Source: Malania oleifera (Eukaryota; Streptophyta; Magnoliopsida; Santalales; Ximeniaceae). From it: a stretch of DNA of 64,000 nt. Shown here piece by piece: positions 33,861 to 44,504 of this stretch. The notes beneath the pieces were generated by a model, which was not told the origin of the DNA, ran no database searches, and saw nothing but the letters and a program-made list of their open reading frames with translations. Location of the stretch: positions 78,290,931-78,354,930 of the forward strand of contig NC_080419.1 in assembly GCF_029873635.1 (NCBI RefSeq). The letters are read 5' to 3'. Position 1 is the first letter of the stretch. Every line of letters begins with the position of its first letter. The translations under genes were made by a program, and so were the position numbers.

Positions 33861-34329
33861 CTGCAACAATCAAATTTCAAACAGTTATGTTATACTAACT
33901 GGACAGAGCCCAAAGTGATTACAAACACAATACAATTGACATATGCAAATATTGGCAAGTACAATCCTTCAATAACTAGCAATTTTTTTCAGATGCAGTG
34001 AACGCATGCAGATGAATAATAAAATTATTTGCTTTATGAAACAGCTGACTCAAGATGAAACTCTTGAAGCAGGAAACCACCAGGGGTGGGGGAACTGGAT
34101 GGAAGCTTGCTGACAAAAATGTATTTAGGTTTTAGAAGATACACTCCTCTGTGAACATTGATTGATACGAATTATAAATATATTCAGGTTCCCAAGAAGT
34201 CAGCTACAACTACATAAATGTAGCTAACAAAATTGTTTTTGGTTGTCCTACTTCCTGAAGAACACTATAATTTCCAAAATCATCTTAAAATAAAAACCTT
34301 CACAATATCTTTGTTCATTGATAATTTAA

Positions 34330-35027
34330 TCAATATTTTAAATTTTTTATCTTGATTAAAATTTTGAGGCTTCACAAGTGCATAAATTTCAATGGGAATT
34401 TGATGTTGATCCAATTTTGGTTTCAGTTTTAAGAAATGATTGAAACTAATATTAAAGCATTGAATTTTTTTACTAATGAATCTTTACAAACAGTTAATAG
34501 ATAAATTAATGCAAAATGTAGAACTAAAATATTTCAAATAAAATACATCAATGACAAATATGTAGTGTATAAGGTGCAGGAAGTGTAATAGAAACAGTCT
34601 CTTGCAAAAAAAATGCAAGGTTTGCCCCAAGGTAGCCCTTTTTTTTTTTTTTGCAAATTAAATTTATAAATCAGTTAAATATTACTTATTATGCAACTAC
34701 AGCTAATTTACACATAAAAGGTTCAATTTTACAAACTACTTTATTTTCAAGAAAAAAAAAAATAGAAAAAATTATTAAGATAGAACTTTCATTTTGGATT
34801 TAATATCAAATTTCAATTTCAAGGAAATTTTGGGGCTATAACATTTCAAAACAATTCACTAAAATTTTGGGATTTCAATTTTGAAAGATAAGTGAAAATT
34901 TTGACATAAATTCTGTAACATGAAAATTAATTGGTTGTCATTTCAACTTCAAGGGTGGTGGAAAGTGGAAATTTTGATGGAAATTTTGATAATTTCAAGG
35001 AAATTTAACACCATGAGTATATGTCAA
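34330..35027 (-). mobile_element. AT-rich MITE-like element, copy B
   Basis: The reverse complement starts CATGGTGTTAAATTTCCTTG and resembles copy A at 27660-28342, including AAAATTTCCATC, the CCACCACCCT block and the far end GTGAAGCCTCAAAATTTTAA. It is more diverged internally and carries extra A/T runs. Ends are approximate. Confidence 0.55.
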
Positions 35028-35130
35028 ACACAAATAATTGTGACTAATTTATTTTTTTGAAGGCATTCATTTTTTATTATTTTATGAAATGAGTTACTGA
35101 GGAATGAGGATAATTATTCATATTTATGGT

Positions 35131-35259
35131 AAATTTAATAATTACATAATAAAGTTCACAGTCAGTTTGATAATTACATTATAAAGTTAATTTGTCAGTT
35201 TGATAATTATATTATAAAGTCAAGTAATTGTCAGTTTGATAATTACATTATAAAGTTAA
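35131..35259. repeat. Tandem array of about 30-bp units
   Basis: Four units resemble GTCAGTTTGATAATTACATT followed by ATAAAGTTA. Units 2 to 4 (from 35161, 35193 and 35230) are near-identical; the first is more diverged. Confidence 0.9.
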
Positions 35260-35392
35260 GTAACACATTAAAGAAAAATTGAACTCCATTATGAGAGAAA
35301 AAAAGAGGAAGGCTTTGTTTCAATTGAATTATCTAATGATAAATCTTGCTTCTAGACTATCTTTGATTTGATCTATTACATTTTAACAAAGG

Positions 35393-35766
35393 TGATGGAG
35401 GCAAAAATATGACCATAACACAAAGGGTCAAAACTAGTTAAGGAGAGGACTCTAATATTCCCAGTGGAGAGTAAAAGGGAATAATAACCTCAAACGGGGC
35501 TAAGAAAGGTTTGTAACTCTCACAAAAAACTCGTGACCCCCAAAATAAATGGGGGCATTTAACCCTTAGGAAATTTAAACTAGGGAAGTCTCAATTATAG
35601 AAGGGGAGATCTCGTACAAAAAATACAATACAGCCACTATTACTACTGTTACCTAGATTCATAATCTCTCTCTCCCATTAAGCATCAGAGTGATCCTTGA
35701 AGCACACCCCAGGTCCTCCAACGCTCGTTTTCTTTTTTGGCAAATTTAGAGAAGCTTAGTCCTGCA
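35393..35766 (+). repeat. 5' LTR of the Tat-type element
   Basis: It begins TGATGGAGGCAAAAATATG and ends GTCCTGCA next to the primer site. It aligns with 54331-54615 through blocks such as AATAACCTCAAA, GAAAGGTTTGTAAC, AGCATTTAACC-like and CCTAGATTCATA. Confidence 0.8.
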
Positions 35767-35767
35767 T

Positions 35768-35790
35768 TTTTTGGCAGCAACTGGCATGCC
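35768..35790 (+). other. Probable primer binding site of the Tat-type element
   Basis: TTTTTGGCAGCAACTGGCAT directly follows the LTR end, in the position of the TTTGGCGCC... type primer sites used by Tat/Athila elements. I cannot name the tRNA with certainty. Confidence 0.5.
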
Positions 35791-35826
35791 AGGTAGGGGA
35801 AGAAAGAGAATATTGTTTAGGGCCAT

Positions 35827-36554
35827 GTGGGCTTCTCACAGCAATGCCCCTCAAATGAGTCACAAGGGACCAATTCCCCATTGTCAGTACATTCACCACA
35901 AACCAACATACAACATCATAGGGAAATGGTTCCCAGGGAGAAGTTCTTGGCTTTCCAAGGACAAATTGAAGTGATGCTGGGAGAAATTCTGCAGCACAAG
36001 GGTTCCTCGTCACAAAAGACCCAAGTAGCACCTCCAACCCCTTCAAGAAATGGAAAAGGTGTCGCTCCTCCAGTATCACTGAGTTAAAGCCCAACAACAC
36101 CTCCAGTACCAACCAAGAGAATTGGAGTGAAAGACCACGTTAGCACTAATGTTAACAAACTCCATCCAACATAATATGAGGAAAAGTTCAAGAAGATTGA
36201 TGTTTGGATTAAGCAAATGATAAGGGATGTCTGGGAGCATATGATGCCGGGAGTGGATCCCCATTCACTCAAAAGGTGATGTGGCTCCAAGGGGCTCTTG
36301 ATGCAATCATGTGCAAAGCCTTTATACCTACCTTGAGAAGGATCATAGCAGTCTTGGTGCAAAGCTGCAATCTGTCGATTCCTTCATTTTTATGGAGAGG
36401 TAATTAACAAGGCATTTTGTTAGCACCCACAAGATGGCAAAGACCTCAGCTCACTTGATGAACTTCATTCAAGCAGAGAATGAATCGCTTAAGAAGTTTA
36501 TGCAATGTTTTACCAACGCCACCCTTGCAGTAAAGAATTTGGGATATAGGGTGG
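35827..36554 (+). pseudogene. Tat-type gag, N-terminal part
   Basis: An open stretch of 86 codons (MGFSQQCPSNESQGTNSPLS ...) is followed by a decayed gag core: IDVWIKQMIRDVWEHMMPGV, then TRHFVSTHKMAKTSAHLMNF and ESLKKFMQCFTNATLAVKNL. The frame reaches GYRV at 36554, where chromovirus copy 2 is inserted, and continues at 41014 with AMEALTAALHPG. Confidence 0.75.
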
Positions 36555-37065
36555 TGTCACACAGGTAGACTATTTTCACACCTTTGAGAAAGGACCGTGC
36601 AACGCTAGTTAAAGCACTTTTGCTTAACTAACCAACCTATCGTTTACCCACGAAACACTTTCATTATCATTCAATCAAGTATCAGCGGAAGCAGTAAGCA
36701 ATTATGAAAGCAGTGACAAGCAAGCAGTAAACATTGAAGCAACGTAATTCATTAACAACACCTCCGTTAACATTATGTGTTTAGCGAGGGAGGCAAGTAG
36801 GCTAAACATGTTGACTATAACTAGTGAGTTTTAAAAGATTGATGAACCCTCGCCCTCCCCTAAAGAGCTTTACATGCAATTCTCATCCTGGCACTAGCAA
36901 ACATCAAAATGATCGAGGAGTCATACTGCCTTATTTCGCATAAGGAGAAACACCTAATAGAAAATAAACATACCCTAGTATTTACACGATGAAAACTCAT
37001 CCCAAATACACGAGACAAGAGGTCACAGGCAAGCATAATGCCCTAAACAAGCTAGGCCCGTGACG
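36555..37065 (-). repeat. 3' LTR of chromovirus copy 2
   Basis: The reverse complement starts CGTCACGGGCCTAGC (first base changed from TGTCAC) and ends GTGTGACA. AAGTGGGGGAG at 37066-37076 just upstream is a good polypurine tract. Confidence 0.9.
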
Positions 37066-37074
37066 CTCCCCCAC

Positions 37075-37431
37075 TTATGCAGTCAACGTCCTCATAGACT
37101 TTGACACTAGGTACACTTCAACTTTGTCCACGAACAGTTGCATATCTTCCGCAAAAATCCAACTGATTTCTTCATCACCAAGGCCTTTCCACTTCACTAA
37201 GAACTCCCACCGCTTCTTCCTTAAGGATATGAACTCTTTGTCTGCAAGGATATCTTCAACTTCACGTCTGTCAGACTGCACTGTCTTCAACTCTGCTCTT
37301 TTTGACTGACTTATGCTCAAATCGTCCGTGTTGGCATTGAACGGCTTGAGACAGCTGACGTGAAACACAGGATGCTCTTTCATCCAAGTCAGAGGGTCAA
37401 TTCTGTAAGAGGTCTTCCCAACTTTGGCCAA
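37075..37431 (-). pseudogene. Integrase C-terminus with chromodomain, chromovirus copy 2
   Basis: An open stretch of 118 codons starts MAKVGKTSYRIDPLTWMKEH, a GPY/F-like region with HPVFHVSCLKPFN. It continues into the chromodomain: VEDILADKEFISLRKKRW, then FLVKWKGLGDEEISWIF. It ends with a stop next to the polypurine tract. The chromodomain core residues match those of copy 1. The upstream polyprotein is broken. Confidence 0.88.
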
Positions 37432-37885
37432 GATGGGGACTGGTCCTTCATATTTGCGAAGTAGTCTTCTATCTCGTCCTCGTAGTGACCTGATCTATTT
37501 AAGATTGGGCTTAACAAGCACCAAGTCACCTACATTGAAGTGTTACAGTCTTCTCCCCTAATCTACCCACCTCTTCATCTGCTTAGAAGCTTTCTTCAGG
37601 TAGGCTCAGGCAATCTCTGCATTCTGTCTCCATTCTCTGGTGAAGATGTACGCCCTCAGACCCTTTCCTTTGTACGGCTCATCCACTGTGAGGTAACAGC
37701 GGTTGCTGACCTATAACAAGCTTAAAAGGGCTCTTGTTGGTTATTGAGCTCTTTTGGGTGTTGAAATAGAACTGAGCCACATCAAGTAGTTGCACCCAAT
37801 TCTTTTAGTTGGCATTAACGAAATGGTGCAAGTACTCTTCCAATAGCCCATTGAATCTCTTCGTCTGTCCGTCTATCTGTGGATA

Positions 37886-38307
37886 TTAACTCGAAGAGAT
37901 TTCAAGTTGTGAACCAAGGATTCTAAAAAGTTTTGTCCAAAAGTTACCGATGAATCTTGAGTCTCGATCACTAACAATGTCTTTGGAAACACTCCAATAT
38001 TTCACAATATTCGTGAAGAACAATTGTGTCATCTCCTTTGTCGAACAGTACTTTGGTGCGGGTATGAACGTACCATACTTCGCAAATCTGTCTATAACCA
38101 CAAGTATAAACCCTACGTTTCCCACTCTAGGCAGGTTGTGATGAAGTCCAGTGAGACACTTTCCCATGGTTTGGATGGTACCGGTAAGGGATCTAGCAAC
38201 CCTGCAATCTTCTTCCACTCCACCTTGTATTGTTGGCAAGTGAGACAAGTTCGGGTATAATGAACCACATCATCATGCATGTGTGGCCAATAATACCTCT
38301 GCTTCAA
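37886..38307 (-). pseudogene. Integrase, chromovirus copy 2
   Basis: The zinc-binding end RYYWPHMHDDVVHYTRTCLT leads into the core: SLDFITTCLEWET (first Asp), VVIDRFAKYGTFIPAPKY, then DIVSDRDSRFIGNFWTKLF (second Asp). The segment carrying the last catalytic residue reads DGQTKRFN where DGQTERVN is usual, so the Glu appears replaced by Lys. One stop lies just upstream of that. This copy keeps the half-core that copy 1 has lost. Confidence 0.85.
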
Positions 38308-38760
38308 CTAGTTCTGTCATTGGAGTCGTTCTCCACGAATACCCCTCTATGAACTTCATGTAATAGTTGGCAAGGCCAAGAAAAGAACGCAACTCCTTCA
38401 CAGTTATAGGGATCTTCCATTCTTGAATCGCCCTTACCTTCTTCATATCCCTCCGGATATAACCTTGTTCAATCACATGACCAAGGGATTTTTTATGTTC
38501 CGCTGAGCGAAAAAGCACTTCTCTTTCTTCACATACAGATTGTCCCCCCCCCCCCCCAAGCCTGTTGAACACCTTCCTCAGATGCTCTTCATGTTTCCCC
38601 TAAAACAACACTGATGCTTCGAACGGTGCTTTGGAAGGGCGAACATATCCTGCTTCCAACAACTCATCAAGTTATTTCCTCTGCTCTGCTAGATCTGGAG
38701 GCGCCATACGATATTGCCCTTTAGTAGGTGGTTTCACTCCTGGAAACAACTCGATCTCAT
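38270..38760 (-). pseudogene. RT remnant, chromovirus copy 2
   Basis: The reading passes from MAPPDLAEQRK through YVRPSKAPFEASVLF directly to KHEEHLRKVFNRLGGGG (junction about 38600), so motifs A to D including YVDD are missing. A poly(C) run (38546-38560) expands the glycines. The thumb (VKELRSFLGLANYYMKFIEG) is followed at about 38305 by the integrase end, without RNase H. Confidence 0.85.
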
Positions 38761-38836
38761 GCTCCACACCCCATCGTGGAGGCAAGTTGTGAGGCAGCTT
38801 ATCTAGCATCACCTCCTTGTACTCATCCAACACCAC

Positions 38837-39521
38837 TTATATGATCATAGGCACCCGCTCTTGGCCTACTTCTTCATCTACCACCACCATGGCTAGATAT
38901 GTCTGCTCGCGCTTTCTCAATCCCTTCTTGAGTTGCATGGCTGAAAGGAACTTCCCATTGTCTCCTTTCATCACAACGGCTTGCCCCATGCATGGGTGAT
39001 CTCCCATCTGACATAGGGAACCAACAAAAGGCATCAGCACTGCCTTCGTTCCCCTTAGGAATTTCATTCCCAAAATGACTTGAAAGTCATCCAATGGCAT
39101 CGCTATGAAATTCGCCTGACCTTCTCATTGTTCAAGCTTCATAGTCACTTGCTTGGCCACTCCCAAAGTAGGATGGGCTACAGAATTCACTGCTTTCATG
39201 CACCCTATATCCTTCTCCAAGGATAAGTTAGAGTCTCCATGCTTCTAGCTGTGAAACAAAATTATGAATAGCCCCAGTATCCATCATAGCGCGGGTACTC
39301 TTCCCATTGATCCTCAAGTCCACAAACATCAGTCCTTTTGCTTGTGTAACTTTTGGAGCTTTCGTTTGCTTTTCCATTGTGCTCACTAGCCGCATTGAAC
39401 CCATCCTTAGGGTATCCTCTTCCCCATCGCTTTCCACCACTTTTCCCAAAGTGGAAACTTGTAAGGCACTGAGTAATCCCTTGTAAGGGCACTCTATAAC
39501 TCTATAAGGGCCTCGACACAA
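38837..39521 (-). pseudogene. gag knuckle, protease and linker, chromovirus copy 2
   Basis: From right to left: a knuckle CYLCRGPYRVIEC with Tyr in place of His, then the protease MMDTGAIHNFVSQLEAW with an intact D-T-G. The motif FQVILGMKFLRG and the PR-RT linker follow. Stops and frame changes separate the parts. Confidence 0.85.
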
Positions 39522-39590
39522 GTAGCATGAAATTTTACCCTTTCCATTGGGTGTGTTGAACCCTCGAGACGATGAAGCTTCCTTTGAAGT

Positions 39591-40440
39591 TCATGCCCTA
39601 TAGTCGCCTCCCCCACTTTTGGATTTGCCCTTCTTGAAAGACTTTCCACTGTTTCCCCCTCCACCAAACTCTTTGGACGAAGCAGTGTTATCACCAGCGT
39701 AGTCAGTCAAGTGTTCCACAGCAGCTTGTACTGTAGACAAGTCTTGAACTCTTTGCCTGCGAAGTTCTATTCTTGCCCACGATTTCAACCCCTCAAGATA
39801 GAATAGCTTATCCTTTTCTGACATGTCCCTAATATCCAACATCAAATCAAAAAATTATTTCACATATTCCCTGATTGACCCAGTATGCCTAAGGCTTCTC
39901 AACTTTTTCCTAACATTGTACTCAACATTCTCAAGAAAGAATTGGGCCTTGAGCTCTCTCTTCAAGTCTACCCAACTATCCACTACACAATGTCCATTTT
40001 CAATTTCATTGCACTTGGTGCGCCACCACAATTTGGCATCACCAACCAAGTACATGATCGCAGTATCCACTTTCCCATGTTCTTGCACCATATCAAACAA
40101 GAAGTTCTCCAACTCCTTGGCATCACGGGCACCCCCATACGTCCTAGGTTTTGGTACCTTGGTCTTGCTAGATCCCGGAGCATTAGAGTTTCCCAAAGCA
40201 AGAACCATCAGATTCATCTTTGCATCCAAATCAATTATCTAAGATTGCAAAATTTTCACAGTATAGTGAAAGTCCTCTGACATTTCACCTATCAAACTTG
40301 CTTAATGCTTTTGTGATCCCATCACTTCATCAACAAGTCCCCTTAGTTGGGCCATCTTCATGGCCACATTGTTGGTTGTTGTCTTAGCCTGTGCTTCCAG
40401 GCTTCCAGCACACTGATTCTCTCAGCATTGGTTGGTGCCA
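39591..40440 (-). pseudogene. gag of chromovirus copy 2
   Basis: The gag core is better preserved than in copy 1: MDAKMNLMVLALGNSNAPGS, AKLWWRTKCNEIENGHCVVD, FLENVEYNVRKKLRSLRHTG and IREYVK, then MMLDIRDMSEKDKLFYLEGL after one stop. The start codon region (MAPTNAERISVLEAW-like) lies at about 40440. Frame breaks occur near 39850 and 39590. Confidence 0.85.
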
Positions 40441-40521
40441 TGGTCATTTACCAAAGTTTTCCTAATTCGAAAACGAAGGTAATTGAATTCACATTGCCAC
40501 TAACCAAGCTCTAATACTAGG

Positions 40522-41009
40522 TGTCATGGGCCGACTATTTTCACACCTTTGTGAAAGGACCGTGTGGCGCTAGCTAAAGCACTCTTGCTTAACTAGCGAG
40601 TCTATCGTTTACCACAATTCATCCACGAAATACTTTCATTATCATTCAATCAAATATCAGCAAAGGCATTAAGCAATGAACATTGAAGCAACGTAATTCA
40701 TTAACAACACCACCATTAACATTGTGTGTTTAGAGAGGGAGGCAAGTAGGCTAAACACGTTAACAATAGCTAGTGAGTTTTACAAGATTGAACACTCACC
40801 CTCCCCTAAAGAGTTGTACATGCAATTCTCATCCTGGCACTAGGTAACATCACAATGACCGAGGAGTCATACTGCTTTTTTTGCATAGGGAGAAACAACT
40901 AGTAGAAAATAAACCTACACTAGTATTTACATTATGGAAACTCATCCCAAACGCATGAGACAAGTGGTCACTGGCAAGCATAATGCCCTGAACGAACTAA
41001 GCTCGTGAT
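40522..41009 (-). repeat. 5' LTR of chromovirus copy 2
   Basis: Direct repeat partner of 36555-37065. The plus-strand left end is TGTCATGGGCC and the right end is GCTCGTGAT, with the terminal bases altered. The primer site on the minus strand (TAGTATTAGAGCTTGG) lies at about 40503-40519. Confidence 0.9.
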
Positions 41010-41013
41010 GTGG

Positions 41014-41577
41014 CAATGGAAGCCTTGACAGCAGCCTTGCACCCAGGGGCGTTCCTAGTATCTTGGGAAAGAGACCATCATTGGAGATGGGAGAATTGAT
41101 GGCTTGGGCACCAAACATATAAACTTAGATGAAATAATGATCACTTAAAGGAGTAATTTAAAGAGGAAGGAAACCAGAGAGAATGCAAAACTTCGCGTGG
41201 AGAAAACAAGAGAAAAGACATCCCAATCTTACCCAAGAGACTAGGTCAGCCCTCAAGGTATCAAAATTATACTCCATTGACTGCATACTCACGTGTTTAT
41301 GTAGATCATGGAGAAAAGCTATCTAACATGGTCAAGACCTAATAGAAAAATATTATGAGTACCATGGGAACCACAGGCATGATAAAAAGGAATGTGCACA
41401 CCTCAAGAATGAGATTGAGGCATTGATCCATCAAGGCTATCTTTCAAAATTTGGTGGAAAGAAGGAAGATATTCATAAGGAGAAGCATAGCCTCAACAAC
41501 TACACAAGGAGGATCTGGCGAGGGGAGAAATTGCAGCAATTTTTGGAGGCACAAAGTATAGCTCCCAAGAGAGATGC
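41014..41577 (+). pseudogene. Tat-type gag, C-terminal part
   Basis: The gag frame resumes with AMEALTAALHPGAFL. After several stops it reaches YEYHGNHRHDKKECAHLKNE and IEALIHQGYLSKF (41351-41450), the characteristic degenerate zinc-finger-like segment of Tat gag proteins. Confidence 0.78.
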
Positions 41578-42000
41578 ATGATAGTATTCAAAGTCGATCC
41601 CCCAAGATTCAAGGAGGAACAAAGTTCACAAAAGAAGGCTCAAAAGGAGGAAGTCATCACCTATATGAAATATGACATGGAAGGTGTCCAAACACCCTAT
41701 GAGGTTGCCCCAATGGTATTATTGGTAATTGAAAATTACAAAATGAGAAGGATTCTGGCCAATGGCAGCTTGGCGAATATCCTATTTGTCCTGCTTTGGA
41801 GGGTATTGAGATTTGACAGGACTATTGAAGTCCCATAGGACCCTTTAGTGCAGTTTGGAGGAGATACAGTGAAACCATTGGCACAATTCCACTTCCTGTG
41901 AATGTAGGGACCAACCTTATTACAATGATGGCAAGACTTTCTAGCAGCCATCAATATATAATGTGATCATGACGCGTCCTAGTCTAAATGCTTTAAAGTC
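41578..42000 (+). pseudogene. Tat-type protease, active site lost
   Basis: An 86-codon open stretch starts MIVFKVDPPRFKEEQSSQKK and includes YEVAPMVLLVIENYKMRRIL. The position that should read V-D-[NT]-G-S reads LANGSLANILF, so the catalytic Asp is gone. Later LNALKSFTFTYHFLM is the usual Tat segment before RT. Confidence 0.75.
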
Positions 42001-42329
42001 TTTTACATTTACCTATCACTTCTTGATGAAGTCCAGACCCCACATAGGATAGGAGAAGTCAAAGGCAACCAGGTAGCGGCTCAAAGCTATTATTTGGCTT
42101 TGGTTATTGAAGATCTAAATATCATAGATGGAAGTTTAATGAAATGGAAGTTTAATGAAGTGCCCCTCAAGGAAGATAAGCCAGGAAGTGTGTAGACATT
42201 GAACTTTACTTTCAAAACCACTTAGGAGCTTAGTCCTAGGACTACCAAAAGAATACGCAAACATCTTTTCCTGGACTTCCACATATATGCCAGATCAATC
42301 ATTGTCTACAAATTGCAGGTAGATCCAAG

Positions 42330-42885
42330 ACACTCGCCTATGAAGAAAAAGTAGAGAAGCCTTGCCCCTAAACGATTTAAGCTATCAATGAGGAGGTAGC
42401 TCGGTTAATGAAGGCAAAGTTCAAGGAGCTGCACTATCTTGAGTGGCTGAGCTATGCAATGATGGTAAAAACAACAAAAGGAAAATGGCGGGCATGCATC
42501 GATTTCACAAATCTTAATAAAGCCTGTCCTAAGGACAATTTTCCTTTACCCTGAATAGACCAACTCTAGATTCTAGATTCTGCCTCTAATCAGGGTTGTT
42601 GAGTTTTATGGATTAAGTGTACTCTAGGTATAAACAAATTCACATGCATTAAAAAACTCCATCATTTATTACAGAAAGAGGGCTTTTACAAGATGATGTA
42701 GTCTTAAAAATATGGGGGCAACGCATCAAGACATGCCAACAGGATATTCAAGGACCAACAAGACAACAGAGGCATATGTGACGCAAATTGAAGATTAACT
42801 AAGAGAAGCATTTGAACTACTCCAAAAATACCGAATGAGATTGAACTCATCTATCTACATCGGGTTCAGATGACGCATTTTTCTT
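42330..42885 (+). pseudogene. Tat-type RT, decayed
   Basis: KRLAPKRFK-like and ACIDFTNLNKACPKDNFPLP (split by frame) mark the RT fingers. A deletion removes much of the palm; LKNMGATHQDMPTGYSRTN and AYVTQIED stand where the NAGATYQR and YVDD regions belong. LLQKYRMRLNSSIYIGFR leads to the insertion point near 42885. The frame resumes at 47226 with NFIGFMGAHN. Confidence 0.7.
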
Positions 42886-43142
42886 GCCAACAATTTGGTG
42901 ACTATTTACAAATCAAACAAGTATAAACAACCAAACCATTGGTTCCCTAACTTGTCTATTTATTTTATAAAGTGGAGTCGCTACTTATTTTAGTTTTGAA
43001 AAGGCAAAATAAAGGAAAATCATTTTTGAAAGGAGATAGGTTCGGAAGTACTTTTTTGAATAGGGAAGATAATTCTTTAAATTCCTTTTTATGTTGGAAT
43101 TCAAAAAACTAGCACCCAATTAACGCATGGTTTCCTTACCTT

Positions 43143-43145
<3 letters not shown>

Positions 43146-43207
<62 letters not shown>
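43146..43207. repeat. (TG)n microsatellite
   Basis: About 31 TG units in an uninterrupted run. Confidence 0.97.
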
Positions 43208-43210
<3 letters not shown>

Positions 43211-43436
43211 TTATTGAAAGCAATTTTATGAAAAATGGTCAAAACATGAAAATAATTTGAAAAATCAAGTTGCAGGATCTCTACAATTTTATTCTCTTTT
43301 GCTTATGCTTTTCAAAAATCTTCTAGCCCTTGACCCTTTTGAAAAAGCTTTCGTAGGGTCTATATAGAGGAATTAACCCCATGAAGACCCTACTACTTAT
43401 TACCTCTCCAAAACGTACATACATTCACACTTTGTT

Positions 43437-43990
43437 GTTTTTGGTTGGTATGGCTGGATCTACAAAGTAGACTGCCTACATATCCTCTAAAGAGAAATCA
43501 AGCCATCTATAGCTCCCAAAAAACATTTTAAATTTCAATTTTAAAAATATTTTTTTGAGTTGTTTTATGAAAATTTTTGAATTTGAATGATGTGGTTTTC
43601 TTTGGGAGGAAAACCATAAAATACAACTTAAAAACACTGATTTTACCTTTTAGAAAAGAGGCTTTTTAATCCATCCAACAGCCATATTATGAATGGTTCA
43701 TTAAAAGTTAAATTTTAAAAAAATAGAAGCTTTGATTTCTTTGGAAGGAAAACTATAAAACCTAACTTGAAAAAGTGTGGATTTTGGTGGGAGAGCCACA
43801 AACCCACCTTGAATCTTGTTCAAAAAAAGATTTGGAAAGCATTCAAAAGCCACATCTTAGACATATGACTCCAAGAATGTTGGAAAAATTTGTGAAAACT
43901 TCACATGACTTCATCTATTGATGAAAATTTGGTTTTTTATGGAGTAACCATAAAAACCTCTAGTAAAACAGCATTCTGATTCAACCAAAT
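43437..43990 (+). repeat. Left arm of an inverted repeat
   Basis: GGCTGGATCTACAAAGTAGA and the following CTGCCTACATATCCTC match the complement of the segment ending near 46350. The similarity continues through TTTCTTTGGGAGGAAAACC, TATGAATGGTTCATTAAAA and GATTTGGAAAGCATTCAAAA with many substitutions. Confidence 0.8.
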
Positions 43991-44432
43991 GCACTCTACT
44001 AAATGTAGAGACTAAAAAACACTTAAAATCTCAAAGAAAATCAAGAAAAGGTCAAGATTTGACGGTCGACCACTTACAAGGGTGGTTGACAACATAGTAG
44101 CCCAACAGCTACCTTTTCAAATAAAACAAGGAGTGGTCAACCGCCTAAGTGGACCAATCAACAGCTTGAAAGCAAATTTTAGTAAAAACATGCATTTTTT
44201 ATTTTATTTTTGAACATGCTTTTTTCATAAAACTAAAGTAGAAACGTATGCTAACACCTTTAACATGCATTAGTGGCACAAACTAATGGAGAAATCATAA
44301 AGCAATGACCATCAACATTCCTAAGTCTTCTTTTTTATCTGCCTTCTGTTAATCCTAGTTTAGTTTTGTCTATCTATTTCTCTTTTATATTATCTTATAA
44401 AATGCCTTAAGCCACTCAGCCTTAGCCCATCT

Positions 44433-44504
44433 CACTCAATAGCTCAATGGTAGAGCAGTCGTCTATTAACTAATTGGTCATAGGTTCGAAACCTACTTAG
44501 GAAG
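44433..44504 (+). pseudogene. Plastid-type tRNA-Asn (trnN) pseudogene
   Basis: The cloverleaf order is visible: an A-box-like TAGCTCAATGGTAGAGCAG, an anticodon arm GTCGTCTATTAACTAATTGGT and a perfect B-box GGTTCGAAACC. The closest sequence I know is plastid trnN-GUU. Most differences are C-to-T or G-to-A, the anticodon reads ATT instead of GTT, and the acceptor stem no longer pairs well. TTAAGCCACT (44407-44416) and AGTGGCTTAA (44513-44522) form a perfect 10-bp inverted repeat around it. Confidence 0.75.

Larger units (their letters stand above)
36555..41009 (-). mobile_element. Ty3/gypsy chromovirus copy 2, internally deleted
   Basis: This is a minus-strand relative of the element at 906-13270. 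Its LTRs are at 40522-41009 (5') and 36555-37065 (3'). The flanking GTGG (36551-36554 and 41010-41013) is the target duplication, possibly 5 bp originally; the right LTR terminus has lost bases. Removing the insert restores an in-frame host gag reading GYRV-AMEA. Gag, protease, integrase and chromodomain remain. The RT palm and RNase H are missing at the same two points as in copy 1. Total length about 4.46 kb. Confidence 0.92.

Noticed and set aside
35756..36362. Minus-strand open frames of 92-118 codons over the Tat gag
   Set aside because: Antisense to the recognised gag and primer site; no independent support.
39823..40280. Plus-strand open frames of 131-139 codons
   Set aside because: Antisense shadows of the chromovirus gag on the minus strand.
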